A DNA stretch of 64,000 nt, taken from an uncultured Paraprevotella sp. Its GTDB lineage: Bacteria > Bacteroidota > Bacteroidia > Bacteroidales > Bacteroidaceae. The first letter of the stretch is position 1, and every line of letters starts with the position of its first letter. Location: NCBI GenBank assembly GCA_944321345.1, contig CALUKY010000004.1, forward strand, positions 1 to 64,000. Direction: 5' to 3'. The notes below the pieces were generated by a model. It was not told the origin of the DNA. It was given only the letters and a program-made list of their open reading frames with translations, and did not search any database. Of this stretch, positions 35,865 through 45,229 are shown piece after piece. Position numbers and translations under genes: made by a program.

Positions 35865-36674
35865 CTACTCGTCAATCTCTATTTCTCCGTCAAACACCCG
35901 TGTGGCCGGTCCGGTCATACGGATTTGTCCGTCCTCTTCGTTCCATTCGATAGTCAGTGTTCCACCATCCATGGTGATATCCGATTTCCGGCCGCAACGT
36001 CCGCTGAATGCGGCGGCCACAGCCGTGGCACAGGCACCGGTACCGCAAGCCATCGTGATGCCCGAACCGCGTTCCCAAACCCGCATTCGGATGTGTCCGT
36101 CCTCCAGTATCTGTGCGAACTCTACATTCACACGGTCTGGAAAATCCGGATGATGTTCTAATTGAGGACCGATTTCTTCAAGCTTTACCGTCGAGATGTC
36201 ATCGACAAAGACAACGAGATGCGGATTGCCTACTGACAGGGCGATACCTTTTCCCGGAAATATTCCGCAGAGATCGGTTTCACGGATATTTTGCGGATAG
36301 CCCATTTCGACAGTGACTGATTCCACTTGTCCTTCCTTTACATTCAGGTGCAGGTGCTTGATGCCGGAAAGCGTTTCAAGCCTGATGTCTTTCTGTTCGG
36401 TGAGTCCGTATTCGTATACATACTTTCCGATGCACCGGCTGGCATTGCCGCACATCAGGGCTTCCGAGCCGTCGGCATTGAAAATCCGCATGCTGAAATC
36501 AGCGTTATCCGATGCTCCGATCAATACCAGACCGTCGCTTCCTATTCCTGTATGTGGTCGGCTCCATGCTATGGCCCATTTTTCGGGATTGGGTAACGGA
36601 AACAGCTGTGTGTTTACATAAATGTAGTCATTACCCGCTCCGTGCATTTTGGTAAAGTTGATGACTCTTTTCAT
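35865..36674 (-). CDS. dapF: Diaminopimelate epimerase
   Basis: Cofactor-independent racemase that converts LL- to meso-diaminopimelate for lysine and cell wall synthesis. The 269-residue protein has the paired-domain plan: [15 protein letters not shown] at the N-terminus, the first catalytic Cys in [17 protein letters not shown], and the second in [15 protein letters not shown]. It is the first gene of dapF-dapL-glnN. A -7 element lies 42 bases upstream of the start. The order epimerase-aminotransferase groups two consecutive steps of the same pathway. Confidence 0.96.
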   Translation of the reverse strand: MKRVINFTKMHGAGNDYIYVNTQLFPLPNPEKWAIAWSRPHTGIGSDGLVLIGASDNADFSMRIFNADGSEALMCGNASRCIGKYVYEYGLTEQKDIRLETLSGIKHLHLNVKEGQVESVTVEMGYPQNIRETDLCGIFPGKGIALSVGNPHLVVFVDDISTVKLEEIGPQLEHHPDFPDRVNVEFAQILEDGHIRMRVWERGSGITMACGTGACATAVAAAFSGRCGRKSDITMDGGTLTIEWNEEDGQIRMTGPATRVFDGEIEIDE

Positions 36675-36715
36675 GTTTTATTGGCTTAATGCTGTCTTTT
36701 TGCTTTTCTTTAATG

Positions 36716-36723
36716 CAAAGTTA
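36716..36723 (-). promoter_or_regulatory. Putative -7 promoter element of the dapF operon
   Basis: On the minus strand this reads TAACTTTG, matching TAnnTTTG. The predicted start near 36710 gives a leader of about 35 bases. No clear -33 is seen. Confidence 0.55.
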
Positions 36724-37123
36724 TTTCTTTTTGTTTTTAATGGTGATGTGTAATTCATCTTTCTGAAAAGAATTTTGTACTACTTACGTTTTGAGCGTAT
36801 TTATGCTTTGAAAGTTTGATTTTAAAGCTTGTGAAAAGGTGAATATTTCAAACTGAAACTTTTTCGAAAAGCGGCAGGAAGAAACAGATTGTGATTTTAT
36901 TTTTCTGATGAAGTCGCATACTGTGATATGAAGATGCGGAAGTATGAATACACGTGAGGAGATAATCAAGAAAAATTCGTTTTTTATAGTTATTTGCGAG
37001 AAAAAGATTGTTTGAAATCCCCGTTTCCAATTTTTTCTGAGGATTTTGACCGATACCAGACTGACAGACAGGGGTGAGACAGGCATTGGTATTCATAAAG
37101 GAAAAGCATTTCGAAAAAATAGA
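36724..37123. other. Intergenic region without recognisable gene
   Basis: About 400 bases of very AT-rich sequence between the dapF promoter and the asnB-side terminator. Short frames exist on the minus strand (for example 36784-37086), but they are rich in Phe, Ile and Ser with no family pattern and no ribosome binding site. I see no tRNA or convincing RNA structure here. Confidence 0.5.
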
Positions 37124-37169
37124 AAAAAAACATTATGATGAGATTTTCAAATCATCATAATGTTTTTTT
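37124..37169. terminator. Bidirectional terminator at the end of the gltB-gltD-asnB operon
   Basis: A perfect 18-bp stem (37124-37141 with 37152-37169) with A-tract and T-tract arms. It lies 53 bases after the asnB stop on the minus strand. Confidence 0.85.
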
Positions 37170-37222
37170 AAAATTTATTGAGGTCTAGTCTAAAAGATAA
37201 AGTTACGGCAATTTTGCCTTTT

Positions 37223-38890
37223 TTATTCGTAAGCTTCTTCGTGAACACCCTTCACCGCTCTTCCACTCGGGTCGTTCTTGCCCTGGAAAGAAGCATCCCA
37301 TGCCAGCGCTTCGGCGGTAGAGCAGGCCACGCTCGGCACACTCGGCACACTGCGTGCGGCGCTTTCGCTCGGGAAGTGTTCTTCGAAAATGCTGCGGTAA
37401 TAGTATTCCTCCTTGTTCTGTGGCGGGTTGATCGGGAAGCGCTCGGCTGCATGAGCCATTTCTTCGTCGCTTACTGCCTGAGCCGTTATTTCTTTCAGTG
37501 TGTCAATCCAAGAGTAGCCCACACCGTCGGAGAACTGTTCCTTCTGTCGCCAGGCCACGGATTCCGGAAGCATGTCGGCAAAGGCCTCGCGCAGCACGCG
37601 CTTTTCGATTTCCTGGCCAGGGCACATCTTGGATGCCGGATTCAGGCGCATGGCCACGTCCAAGAATTCCTTGTCGAGGAAGGGGACACGGCCTTCGACA
37701 CCCCAGGCCGAGAGTGATTTGTTGGCGCGCAGACAGTCGTAAAGATGCAGTTTGGAGAGCTTGCGCACGGTTTCTTCGTGAAAGGCCTGTGCGTTTGGCG
37801 CTTTGTGGAAGTAGAGATAACCGCCGAACACCTCGTCTGCACCCTCGCCGCTGAGCACCATCTTGATGCCCATGCTTTTGATGACACGGGCCAGCAGATA
37901 CATCGGGGTAGAGGCGCGCACGGTGGTCACATCATAGGTTTCTATGTAATAGATCACATCGCGGATGGCGTCGAGTCCCTCCTGAATGGTGTAGTTGATT
38001 TCATGATGCACGGTTCCGATATGATCGGCCACCTCGCGGGCTTTGGCCAGATCGGGGGCTCCTTTCAGACCCACGGCGAACGAATGGAGCTGTGGCCACC
38101 AGGCTTCGTTCCGGCTGTCGCTTTCGATGCGGCGTGAAGCGAATTTCTTGGCCACGGTCGAGATGACGGAACTGTCCAGACCACCCGAAAGCAGCACACC
38201 ATAGGGCACATCACTCATCAGCTGACGCTTGACAGCTTCTTCGAGTGATTCCTTCAGTGCCGGAACGCTGGTTGGCGCATCCTTTACGGCGGCATAGTCA
38301 AACCAGTCGCGTTCGTACCAGCGGGTCATCTTGCCTTCACGGCTCCAGTAATAATGTCCCGGAAGGAAAGGTTCATAGCGCTCGCAGAATCCTTCAAGTG
38401 CTTTCAGTTCGCTGGCGCAGTACACGGTGCCGTCGGCATCATATCCGATATACAATGGAATGACTCCAATCGGGTCACGTGCAATCAGAAACTCGTCTTT
38501 CTCCTCGTCATACAGGGCAAAGGCAAAGATTCCGCTCAGGTCCTCCAGAAAGTGGATGCCTTTTTCACGGTAGAGGGCCAGTACCACCTCGCAGTCGGAA
38601 CCCGTCTGGAAGGGATAAGTACCGGCATAGCGGCTCCGGATGTCACGATGGTTGTAAATCTCGCCGTTCACGGCCAGAATCTGTTTCCGGTCGGGTGAGA
38701 ACAATGGTTGTCCGCCGCTCTGCGGATCCACGATCGAAAGGCGTTCGTGCGCCAGAATGGCGCTTTTGCCACAGTAGATGCCACTCCAGTCCGGACCGCG
38801 GTGACGGATCTTGGCCGACATCCGCAGCGCCTTGTCGCGCAAGGCTTTAGACTGCTCCTTAATATTGAATATTGCTACGATTCCACACAT
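37223..38890 (-). CDS. asnB: Asparagine synthase (glutamine-hydrolysing)
   Basis: ATP-dependent amidation of aspartate using glutamine. The 555-residue protein begins MCGIVAIFNI, where C2 becomes the N-terminal nucleophile of the class II glutamine amidotransferase domain (about 1-190). The synthetase domain carries the PP-loop VLLSGGLDSSVIS and the later block LSGEGADEVFGGYLYFHK. It is the last gene of gltB-gltD-asnB, 46 bases after gltD. The C-terminal 60 residues contain an Ala/Pro/Ser-rich stretch (about 520-540) that looks less conserved. Confidence 0.96.
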   Translation of the reverse strand: MCGIVAIFNIKEQSKALRDKALRMSAKIRHRGPDWSGIYCGKSAILAHERLSIVDPQSGGQPLFSPDRKQILAVNGEIYNHRDIRSRYAGTYPFQTGSDCEVVLALYREKGIHFLEDLSGIFAFALYDEEKDEFLIARDPIGVIPLYIGYDADGTVYCASELKALEGFCERYEPFLPGHYYWSREGKMTRWYERDWFDYAAVKDAPTSVPALKESLEEAVKRQLMSDVPYGVLLSGGLDSSVISTVAKKFASRRIESDSRNEAWWPQLHSFAVGLKGAPDLAKAREVADHIGTVHHEINYTIQEGLDAIRDVIYYIETYDVTTVRASTPMYLLARVIKSMGIKMVLSGEGADEVFGGYLYFHKAPNAQAFHEETVRKLSKLHLYDCLRANKSLSAWGVEGRVPFLDKEFLDVAMRLNPASKMCPGQEIEKRVLREAFADMLPESVAWRQKEQFSDGVGYSWIDTLKEITAQAVSDEEMAHAAERFPINPPQNKEEYYYRSIFEEHFPSESAARSVPSVPSVACSTAEALAWDASFQGKNDPSGRAVKGVHEEAYE

Positions 38891-38936
38891 AGTTGCTTGT
38901 ATTTATGCTGTTAGTTAATATACGTGTTTGCGTTAT

Positions 38937-40280
38937 TTATTTCTTGAGATAAGCGTCAATGTCGCGTGCGGCCTTGCGTCCGCTGGCAATACATTTCACG
39001 ACCAGACTGGCACCGGTGGCGGCATCGCCTGCCACGAACACGTTTTCCGGCAGTTCCGGAAGGTTGTTCTTCAGGAAGCCCATGGCCAGCAGAACGAGGT
39101 CGGCCTTCAGAATCTCTTTCTTTCCGGTAGGCTGCATCGTGGGGCGTCCGCCGGGCTCTGTAGAAGGTATCCATTCCACTTCTTCCACTTCCATGCCGGT
39201 TACATGCCCGTTTTCGCCTAAGAAACAGTTGGTGGTCAGTGACCAGCGACGGTTACAGCCTTCTTCGTGGCTGGAGCTGGTCTTGAGCACTACAGGCCAT
39301 TGTGGCCATGGGGTGGCCGGATTGTGGCCTACGGGCGGTTTGGGCATAATCTCGATCTGGGTTACGCTGGCGGCTCCATGACGGTTGCTGGTACCGATGC
39401 AGTCGCTTCCCGTATCGCCGCCGCCGATGACAACGACATGCTTGCCGTGTGCCTGGATGCGTTCCTCATCGCTGAAATGCTGTCCGGCCAGCACACGGTT
39501 CTGCTGGGCCAGCATTTCCATGGCCAGATGGATTCCCTTCAGTTCACGGCCCGGCACATTCAGGTCGCGGGCCTGCGGTGTACCGGTACATACGCAGTAG
39601 GCATCGAAGCCTTCGGGCAGACGGGTGAGGTCAATCTCGGTATTTGGCTGGAAACAGATGCCTTCGGCCTCCATAATCTTGAGGCGGCGGTCGATCACGG
39701 CCTTGTTCAGCTTGAAGTTCGGAATACCGAAGCGGAGCAATCCGCCGATATATTCCAGTTTTTCGAATACGGTTACCTCATAGCCCATGTGGTTCAGCTG
39801 GTTGGCGGCGGCAAGTCCAGCCGGTCCGGAACCGATGACGGCCACTTTCTTTCCGTTGCGGGCATAGGTCTTGGGCTGCACATATCCTTCGCGGAAAGCC
39901 GCCTCAATGATGGCGCATTCGTCTTCACGGATGGTTACGGGAGCGTCCATGCTCAATTTCAGTACGCAACTCTTTTCGCAGAGAGCCGGACAGATGCGTC
40001 CGGTAAACTCCGGAAAGTCGTTGGTGTCGTTCAGTATTTCGTAGGCCTCTTTCCATTTTCCCTTGAACAGGGCGTCCTGAAACTCAGGCGGGCGGTTGCC
40101 CAGCGGGCAGGCCCAGTTGCAGAACGGCACTCCGCAGTCCATGCATCGGGAAGCCTGTAACTTGCGTTCTCCGGTGTTGAGGGTCTGTTCTACTTCTGCA
40201 AAGTCCGTAAGACGTTCGTGAATGCTGCGATAGCCCGCAGTCTGGCGCGGTATGGTTAAGAATGCTTTTGGATTTCCCAT
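38937..40280 (-). CDS. gltD: Glutamate synthase small subunit
   Basis: NAD(P)H- and FAD-dependent electron input subunit of glutamate synthase, 447 residues. Iron-sulfur Cys motifs lie near the N-terminus (CMDCGVPFCNWACPLGN and CPALCEKSCV). The first dinucleotide fold has VIGSGPAGLAAANQLNHMGY and the second VVIGGGDTGSDCIGTSNRHG. The end holds FVAGDAATGASLVVKCIASG, the FAD-binding tail of the family. It follows gltB with a 64-base gap and precedes asnB. Confidence 0.96.
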   Translation of the reverse strand: MGNPKAFLTIPRQTAGYRSIHERLTDFAEVEQTLNTGERKLQASRCMDCGVPFCNWACPLGNRPPEFQDALFKGKWKEAYEILNDTNDFPEFTGRICPALCEKSCVLKLSMDAPVTIREDECAIIEAAFREGYVQPKTYARNGKKVAVIGSGPAGLAAANQLNHMGYEVTVFEKLEYIGGLLRFGIPNFKLNKAVIDRRLKIMEAEGICFQPNTEIDLTRLPEGFDAYCVCTGTPQARDLNVPGRELKGIHLAMEMLAQQNRVLAGQHFSDEERIQAHGKHVVVIGGGDTGSDCIGTSNRHGAASVTQIEIMPKPPVGHNPATPWPQWPVVLKTSSSHEEGCNRRWSLTTNCFLGENGHVTGMEVEEVEWIPSTEPGGRPTMQPTGKKEILKADLVLLAMGFLKNNLPELPENVFVAGDAATGASLVVKCIASGRKAARDIDAYLKK

Positions 40281-40344
40281 GATTCTTGTGATGTTTTTGT
40301 GGGTTGATGATTCTTTTTTGAAACTCTCTTGGGGCGGCTGCCGG

Positions 40345-43300
40345 TTAATAGTCGCGCTGAACGGCTTCGATCTTTTCCTTCAGCTTGGCCATCTGTTCCT
40401 CGGCCAACACCCGCTTGTATTCAATCGGGGTGACCTGAATGAACTGGTCGGCATACTGTTCCCAATGCTCCAGCATATCCTTGGCCAGCGGTGAGCCGGT
40501 GTGTTCGTAATGCTTGCGGAGCAGTTCCTTGACTTCTTTTACCGAAGATTTGTGTTCCAGAAGAGAAAGCTCTACCATTTCCATATTGCAGAAGTAGTCG
40601 AAGTCGCCTTTCTTGTTCCACACATAGGCGATACCGCCACTCATTCCGGCTGCAAAGTTTCTTCCGGTTTCGCCCAGAACGAGCACGCGTCCGCCGGTCA
40701 TATACTCACAGCAGTGGTCGCCGGCTCCTTCTACTACGGCGATAGCTCCCGAATTGCGCACGGCAAAGCGTTCGCCAGCCTGTCCGTTGATGTAGACCTC
40801 GCCACTGATGGCACCGTATAACAATGTGTTTCCGGCAATGATGTTCTGCTCGGGAGCAAAATCGCTCTGGCGGTCCGGATAAACGGAGATGACGCCTCCG
40901 CTCAGGCCCTTGCCCAGATAGTCGTTGGCCTCACCTTCGAGTTTGAAGTGGATGCCGTGGGCCAGGAAGGCTCCGAAGCTTTGTCCGGCTGAGCCGCGGA
41001 AGGTGACGCGGATGGTTTCATCGGGCAGTCCGGCATGACCGTACTGCTTGCATACGGCTCCCGACAACATGGTTCCGGCCGAACGGTCGGTGTTCCGGAT
41101 CGAGTATTCCAACTCTATTGGGGTTTGTCCGTCGATGGCAGGCTGCGCGTCGGCCAAAATGCGGCGATCCAGTACTGAGTCGATTTCATGATCCTGCTCG
41201 GTGCAGTGGCAGATGGCGGCATCGGTGTCTACACGGTGCAACAGACGGCTGAAGTCCACCAGAGCCGCTTTGCTTCCTTCTGATCGCGGCTTGATTTCAA
41301 TCAGGTCGGTGCGTCCCACAATGTTCTCCAGACGGGTGAATCCCATTTCTGCCAGATATTCGCGCACTTCCTGAGCCAGGAATTCGAAATAGTTCACCAG
41401 ATACTGATAGTGTCCGCGGAAGCGTTCACGCAGTTTCGGGTCTTGGGTGGCCACACCCACCGGGCAGGTGTTGGCATGGCATTTGCGCATCATGACGCAA
41501 CCCAATACAATCAGTACCGTGGTTCCGAAGGCAAACTCTTCGGCACCCAAGAGCGCCATGCTGATGATGTCGCGTCCGGTCTTGATCTGACCGTCGGTCT
41601 GAAGGCGAACCTTGCCGCGCAGTCCGTTCAGAACGAGGGTCTGTTGGGTTTCGCTCAGACCGATTTCCGGAGAAATTCCGGCATAGCGCATGGATGAGGC
41701 CGGTGAGGCACCGGTTCCTCCTTCGGCACCCGAAATGACAATCAGGTCGGCCTTGGCTTTGGCCACACCTGCGGCAATGGTGCCCACACCGCTTTCAGCC
41801 ACCAGCTTGACGCTGATTTTGGCCTGAGGATTTATATTTTTCAAATCGAAGATAAGCTGTGCCAGATCCTCGATGGAGTAGATGTCGTGATGAGGTGGAG
41901 GAGAGATGAGCGAGATGCCCGGAATGGAATGACGGGTCTTGGCAATGACCTCGTTCACCTTGAAACCCGGAAGCTGTCCGCCTTCGCCCGGCTTGGCTCC
42001 CTGGGCCACCTTGATCTGTATTTCTTCGGCATTGACCAGATATTCGGCGGTGACACCGAAACGTCCTGAAGCCACCTGTTTGGTCTTGCTGTTGAGCGAG
42101 ATGCCGTCGTAGGTTTCATGGAAGCGGTCGCTGTCCTCGCCACCCTCACCGGTGTTGCTTCGTCCGCCCAGTTTGTTCATGGCCAGCGCAAGAGCCTCGT
42201 GCGCTTCCTTGCTGATGGCACCGAAGGACATGGCACCGGTTACAAAGTGCTTCACAATCTCCGAAACGGGCTCAACCTCGTCAATGTTGATCGGGTTGCG
42301 CTTGAAACTGAAGAAGTCACGCAGGAATATCGGGTGTTCCTTCTCGTTGGCCAGATGGGTAAACTCCTTGAACTTCTTGTAGCTGCCCAGACGGGTGGCC
42401 AGTTGCAGACTGGCGATGGTTTCCGGATTCCAGGCGTGCTGCTCGCCACCCTTTCGGTAAGAGAACTGGCCGATGTAAGGCAACAGGTCTTCCTGTTCGT
42501 GGGTGTGGCAGAAGCCGTCATCATGGAAGAACAGATAGTCTTTGGCAATCTCTTTCAGTCCGGCTCCGCCGATGGTGGAGATTTCGGTGCCGAAATAATT
42601 CTTCAAGACGCTCTCGCTGAGGCCCACAGCCTCGAATATCTTGGCGCCGCGGTAAGAACGGATGGTGCTGATACCCATTTTGCTCATCACCTTATACAGA
42701 CCCTTGCAGATGGCTTTGATATAGTTCTTCTCGGCAGTTTCGTAGTTCATCTGTACTTCGCCTTTCTTCACCAGATCGTCCAGCACGGCAAAAGCCATGT
42801 ACGGATTGATGGCGCTGGCACCGTAGCCCAACAACAGGGCGGCATGCATCACTTCGCGCACCTCGCCGCTCTCAACAATCAGGGCGGTTTGCAGGCGCTT
42901 CTGCGTCCGGATGAGGTGATGGTGCACGGCACTCAGGGTGAGCAGGGACGGAATGGCGGCATGCTGTTCATCCACAGCGCGGTCGGAAAGGATGATATAG
43001 TTGGCTCCGCCGGCAATGGCTTCTTCGGCTTCGTGGCAGAGTTCCTGCAGGCGCTGCTCCAGTCCGTCGGTACCCAATGCGGTGTCGAACACCATTTGCA
43101 GTTTGGTGCACTGGAAGCCTTTGTAACGGATGTTGCAGAGGATGTCCAGCTGGGTGTTGGTCAGTATCGGATGAGGCAGGCGTACCATTTTGCAGTGTGT
43201 GCCGCTCGGAGTCAGAATATCCTGACCGATGGCACCCACATATTCGGTGAGCGACATGACCAGTTCTTCGCGGATCGGGTCGATGGCCGGGTTGGTCACC

Positions 43301-44886
43301 TGGGCAAACTGCTGACGGAAATAGTTGAACAGCAGTTGAGGCTGTTCGGACAGAACGGCCAGCGGGGTGTCGTTACCCATAGAGGCTGTCGGTTCCGAAC
43401 CGGTGCTGCACATCGGAGCTATGGTGCGCTCGATGTCTTCGCGGGTATATCCGAAACTGCGCAGGCGGCGGTTCAGGTCGTCCACCTTGTTTTCAGCCTT
43501 GCGTCCGCTACGCAACTGGTCCAGCTCAATACGGTTGGTAGAGAGCCATTGGCGGTAAGGATGAGCGGCAGCCAGTTCGGCTTTCAGTTCACCGTCGTAG
43601 TGAATCTGTCCGCTTTCGGTGTCGATCAGCAGAATCTTGCCCGGTTGCAGGCGTCCTTTTTCCTGAACGCGCTCCGGAGCTACCGGGATCACTCCCGCTT
43701 CGCTGGCTACAACCATCATGCCGTCTTTGGTGATGAGGTAGCGTGCCGGACGCAGTCCGTTGCGGTCGAGCATACCACCGGCATATCGTCCGTCGCAGAA
43801 CATCAGGGCGGCCGGACCGTCCCATGGCTCCATCAGGATGGAGTGGTATTCATAGAAAGCCTTCAGCTCTTCGCTGATGGGGTTCTTGTCGTTGAATGAT
43901 TCCGGCACGAGCATGGCCATGGCGTGTGGCAGGCTCAAACCGGAGCGTACGAGAAACTCCAGTACGTTGTCGAGCGAGGCACTGTCGCTCATACCCGGCT
44001 GTACGATGGGGCGCAGGGGAGTGATGTCGCCCAAAGTTGGGCTGGACAGCACACTTTCGCGGGCTTCCATCCAGGTGCGGTTACCACGGATGGTGTTGAT
44101 CTCACCGTTGTGTGCCAGCAGTCGGAAAGGCTGTGCCAGGCTCCAGCGCGGGAAGGTGTTGGTGCTGAATCGGGAGTGTACTACGGCCATGCCGCTGGTA
44201 AAATAAGGCTGCTCCAGATCCAGGAAATAGGTACGCACCTGAGTGGAAGAAAGCATACCTTTATAAATAATGGTTTTTGCCGAAAGAGAAACCACATAGA
44301 ATTCCGGGTCGGAAATGAGATGTTCCATCTCTTTTCTGACAATGTATAAGGTTTCTTCGGAAATCTCGCTTCCGTCTTGTGCCGTAACGAAAAGCTGTTT
44401 GATATCCGGTTCCACAGCCGATGCGTCCTTGCCCAGTACCGAAGAATCTACAGGTACCTGGCGCACGTGCATCAGCTCCAGTCCGTTTTCTGTTAAAGTA
44501 TTGCGGATAATATTCAGATAATCAGTTTGCTTCTGTTCATCTTTCGGGAAGAAGAACATACCGGTTCCGTATTTTCCCTTTTCAGGTACGGGGATACCCT
44601 GCAGCAGGATGAACTCGTGAGGGATCTGCAATAAGATGCCCGCACCATCACCCGTCTTGTTGTCGGCTCCTTCGGCACCACGGTGTTTCATATTCTCCAG
44701 CAGTTTCAAGGCAGAATCTACCAGATCGTGCGATTTTCCACCCTGAATATTTACCAGCATGCCCACACCGCAGGCATCGTGTTCATAAGAAGCATCATAC
44801 AAGCCCTTGTCTTGCAACTGTTGCTGTGCATTCAATAAGCGACTGCTTCTATCAAAAAGACTTTCATTGATGATGTTTGCTTTCAT
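40345..44886 (-). CDS. gltB: Glutamate synthase large subunit
   Basis: Makes two glutamates from glutamine and 2-oxoglutarate. The 1513-residue protein starts with a 38-residue propeptide before the nucleophile C39 in HDACGVGMLVN. It then has the glutaminase domain (to about 430), the central and FMN domains (LISPPPHHDIYSIEDLAQLI, SGAEGGTGASPASSMRYAG), the 3Fe-4S Cys cluster CVMMRKCHANTCPVG, and the C-terminal beta-helix domain (GALISGEV-like repeats, GGRVLVLGETGRNFAAGMSG). It is the first gene of the operon, with a -7 element upstream. It is divergent from the PurF-like gene. Confidence 0.97.
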   Translation of the reverse strand: MKANIINESLFDRSSRLLNAQQQLQDKGLYDASYEHDACGVGMLVNIQGGKSHDLVDSALKLLENMKHRGAEGADNKTGDGAGILLQIPHEFILLQGIPVPEKGKYGTGMFFFPKDEQKQTDYLNIIRNTLTENGLELMHVRQVPVDSSVLGKDASAVEPDIKQLFVTAQDGSEISEETLYIVRKEMEHLISDPEFYVVSLSAKTIIYKGMLSSTQVRTYFLDLEQPYFTSGMAVVHSRFSTNTFPRWSLAQPFRLLAHNGEINTIRGNRTWMEARESVLSSPTLGDITPLRPIVQPGMSDSASLDNVLEFLVRSGLSLPHAMAMLVPESFNDKNPISEELKAFYEYHSILMEPWDGPAALMFCDGRYAGGMLDRNGLRPARYLITKDGMMVVASEAGVIPVAPERVQEKGRLQPGKILLIDTESGQIHYDGELKAELAAAHPYRQWLSTNRIELDQLRSGRKAENKVDDLNRRLRSFGYTREDIERTIAPMCSTGSEPTASMGNDTPLAVLSEQPQLLFNYFRQQFAQVTNPAIDPIREELVMSLTEYVGAIGQDILTPSGTHCKMVRLPHPILTNTQLDILCNIRYKGFQCTKLQMVFDTALGTDGLEQRLQELCHEAEEAIAGGANYIILSDRAVDEQHAAIPSLLTLSAVHHHLIRTQKRLQTALIVESGEVREVMHAALLLGYGASAINPYMAFAVLDDLVKKGEVQMNYETAEKNYIKAICKGLYKVMSKMGISTIRSYRGAKIFEAVGLSESVLKNYFGTEISTIGGAGLKEIAKDYLFFHDDGFCHTHEQEDLLPYIGQFSYRKGGEQHAWNPETIASLQLATRLGSYKKFKEFTHLANEKEHPIFLRDFFSFKRNPINIDEVEPVSEIVKHFVTGAMSFGAISKEAHEALALAMNKLGGRSNTGEGGEDSDRFHETYDGISLNSKTKQVASGRFGVTAEYLVNAEEIQIKVAQGAKPGEGGQLPGFKVNEVIAKTRHSIPGISLISPPPHHDIYSIEDLAQLIFDLKNINPQAKISVKLVAESGVGTIAAGVAKAKADLIVISGAEGGTGASPASSMRYAGISPEIGLSETQQTLVLNGLRGKVRLQTDGQIKTGRDIISMALLGAEEFAFGTTVLIVLGCVMMRKCHANTCPVGVATQDPKLRERFRGHYQYLVNYFEFLAQEVREYLAEMGFTRLENIVGRTDLIEIKPRSEGSKAALVDFSRLLHRVDTDAAICHCTEQDHEIDSVLDRRILADAQPAIDGQTPIELEYSIRNTDRSAGTMLSGAVCKQYGHAGLPDETIRVTFRGSAGQSFGAFLAHGIHFKLEGEANDYLGKGLSGGVISVYPDRQSDFAPEQNIIAGNTLLYGAISGEVYINGQAGERFAVRNSGAIAVVEGAGDHCCEYMTGGRVLVLGETGRNFAAGMSGGIAYVWNKKGDFDYFCNMEMVELSLLEHKSSVKEVKELLRKHYEHTGSPLAKDMLEHWEQYADQFIQVTPIEYKRVLAEEQMAKLKEKIEAVQRDY

Positions 44887-44927
44887 ATTATCATGTGTTT
44901 GTTTATTATCCTGTCTAAATGTCCTTG

Positions 44928-44935
44928 CAAAGATA
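44928..44935 (-). promoter_or_regulatory. Putative -7 promoter element of the gltB operon
   Basis: On the minus strand this reads TATCTTTG, exact for TAnnTTTG, giving a start near 44922 and a leader of about 36 bases. Confidence 0.6.
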
Positions 44936-44968
44936 GCGGATGGAGGCTGATTAAATGGTTTTGCGTAT

Positions 44969-45032
44969 CAAATAAATATTATATTCATAAACAAGATTAC
45001 TATTTGTAATCAAATAAGGGTTTTGATATTTG
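44969..45032. promoter_or_regulatory. Repeated half-sites in the gltB / PurF-like divergent control region
   Basis: CAAATA occurs at 44969-44974 and 45011-45016 and its complement TATTTG at 45001-45006 and 45027-45032. Together they form two inverted pairs between the divergent promoters (gltB -7 at 44928-44935, amidotransferase -7 at 45193-45200). In AT-rich DNA this can arise by chance. The placement upstream of gltB fits a nitrogen-responsive regulator. The rest of 44887-45229 is AT-rich and non-coding. Confidence 0.35.
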
Positions 45033-45192
45033 AATTTATTGGTTATTATCCCAGATAGACTTATATTCTTTAACTTTCTTTTTTCTGTTTTTTGATTTCC
45101 AGTTCTGAATCTTGTTTATCTGAAAAATGATTTTCCTGCAAAATAGTTCGTAAAAAGTTGTTTTTGCTGTCTTTATGAAATGGAATAATCCG

Positions 45193-45200
45193 TATCTTTG
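45193..45200 (+). promoter_or_regulatory. Putative -7 promoter element of the PurF-like gene
   Basis: TATCTTTG, exact for TAnnTTTG. It overlaps a GTG at 45200 that might be mistaken for the start, which supports the ATG at 45230. Confidence 0.6.
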
Positions 45201-45229
45201 TGGCAAAATATAAAACATTTGTATACGAT

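Noticed and set aside
36784..37086. 100-codon open frame on the minus strand between dapF and the asnB terminator
   Set aside because: No ribosome binding site, promoter or family pattern; composition follows AT-rich spacer.
42118..43899. 593-codon open frame on the plus strand inside gltB
   Set aside because: It is exactly antisense to the glutaminase and central domains of gltB, whose motifs are unmistakable; the long frame is a codon-bias shadow with no start signals.
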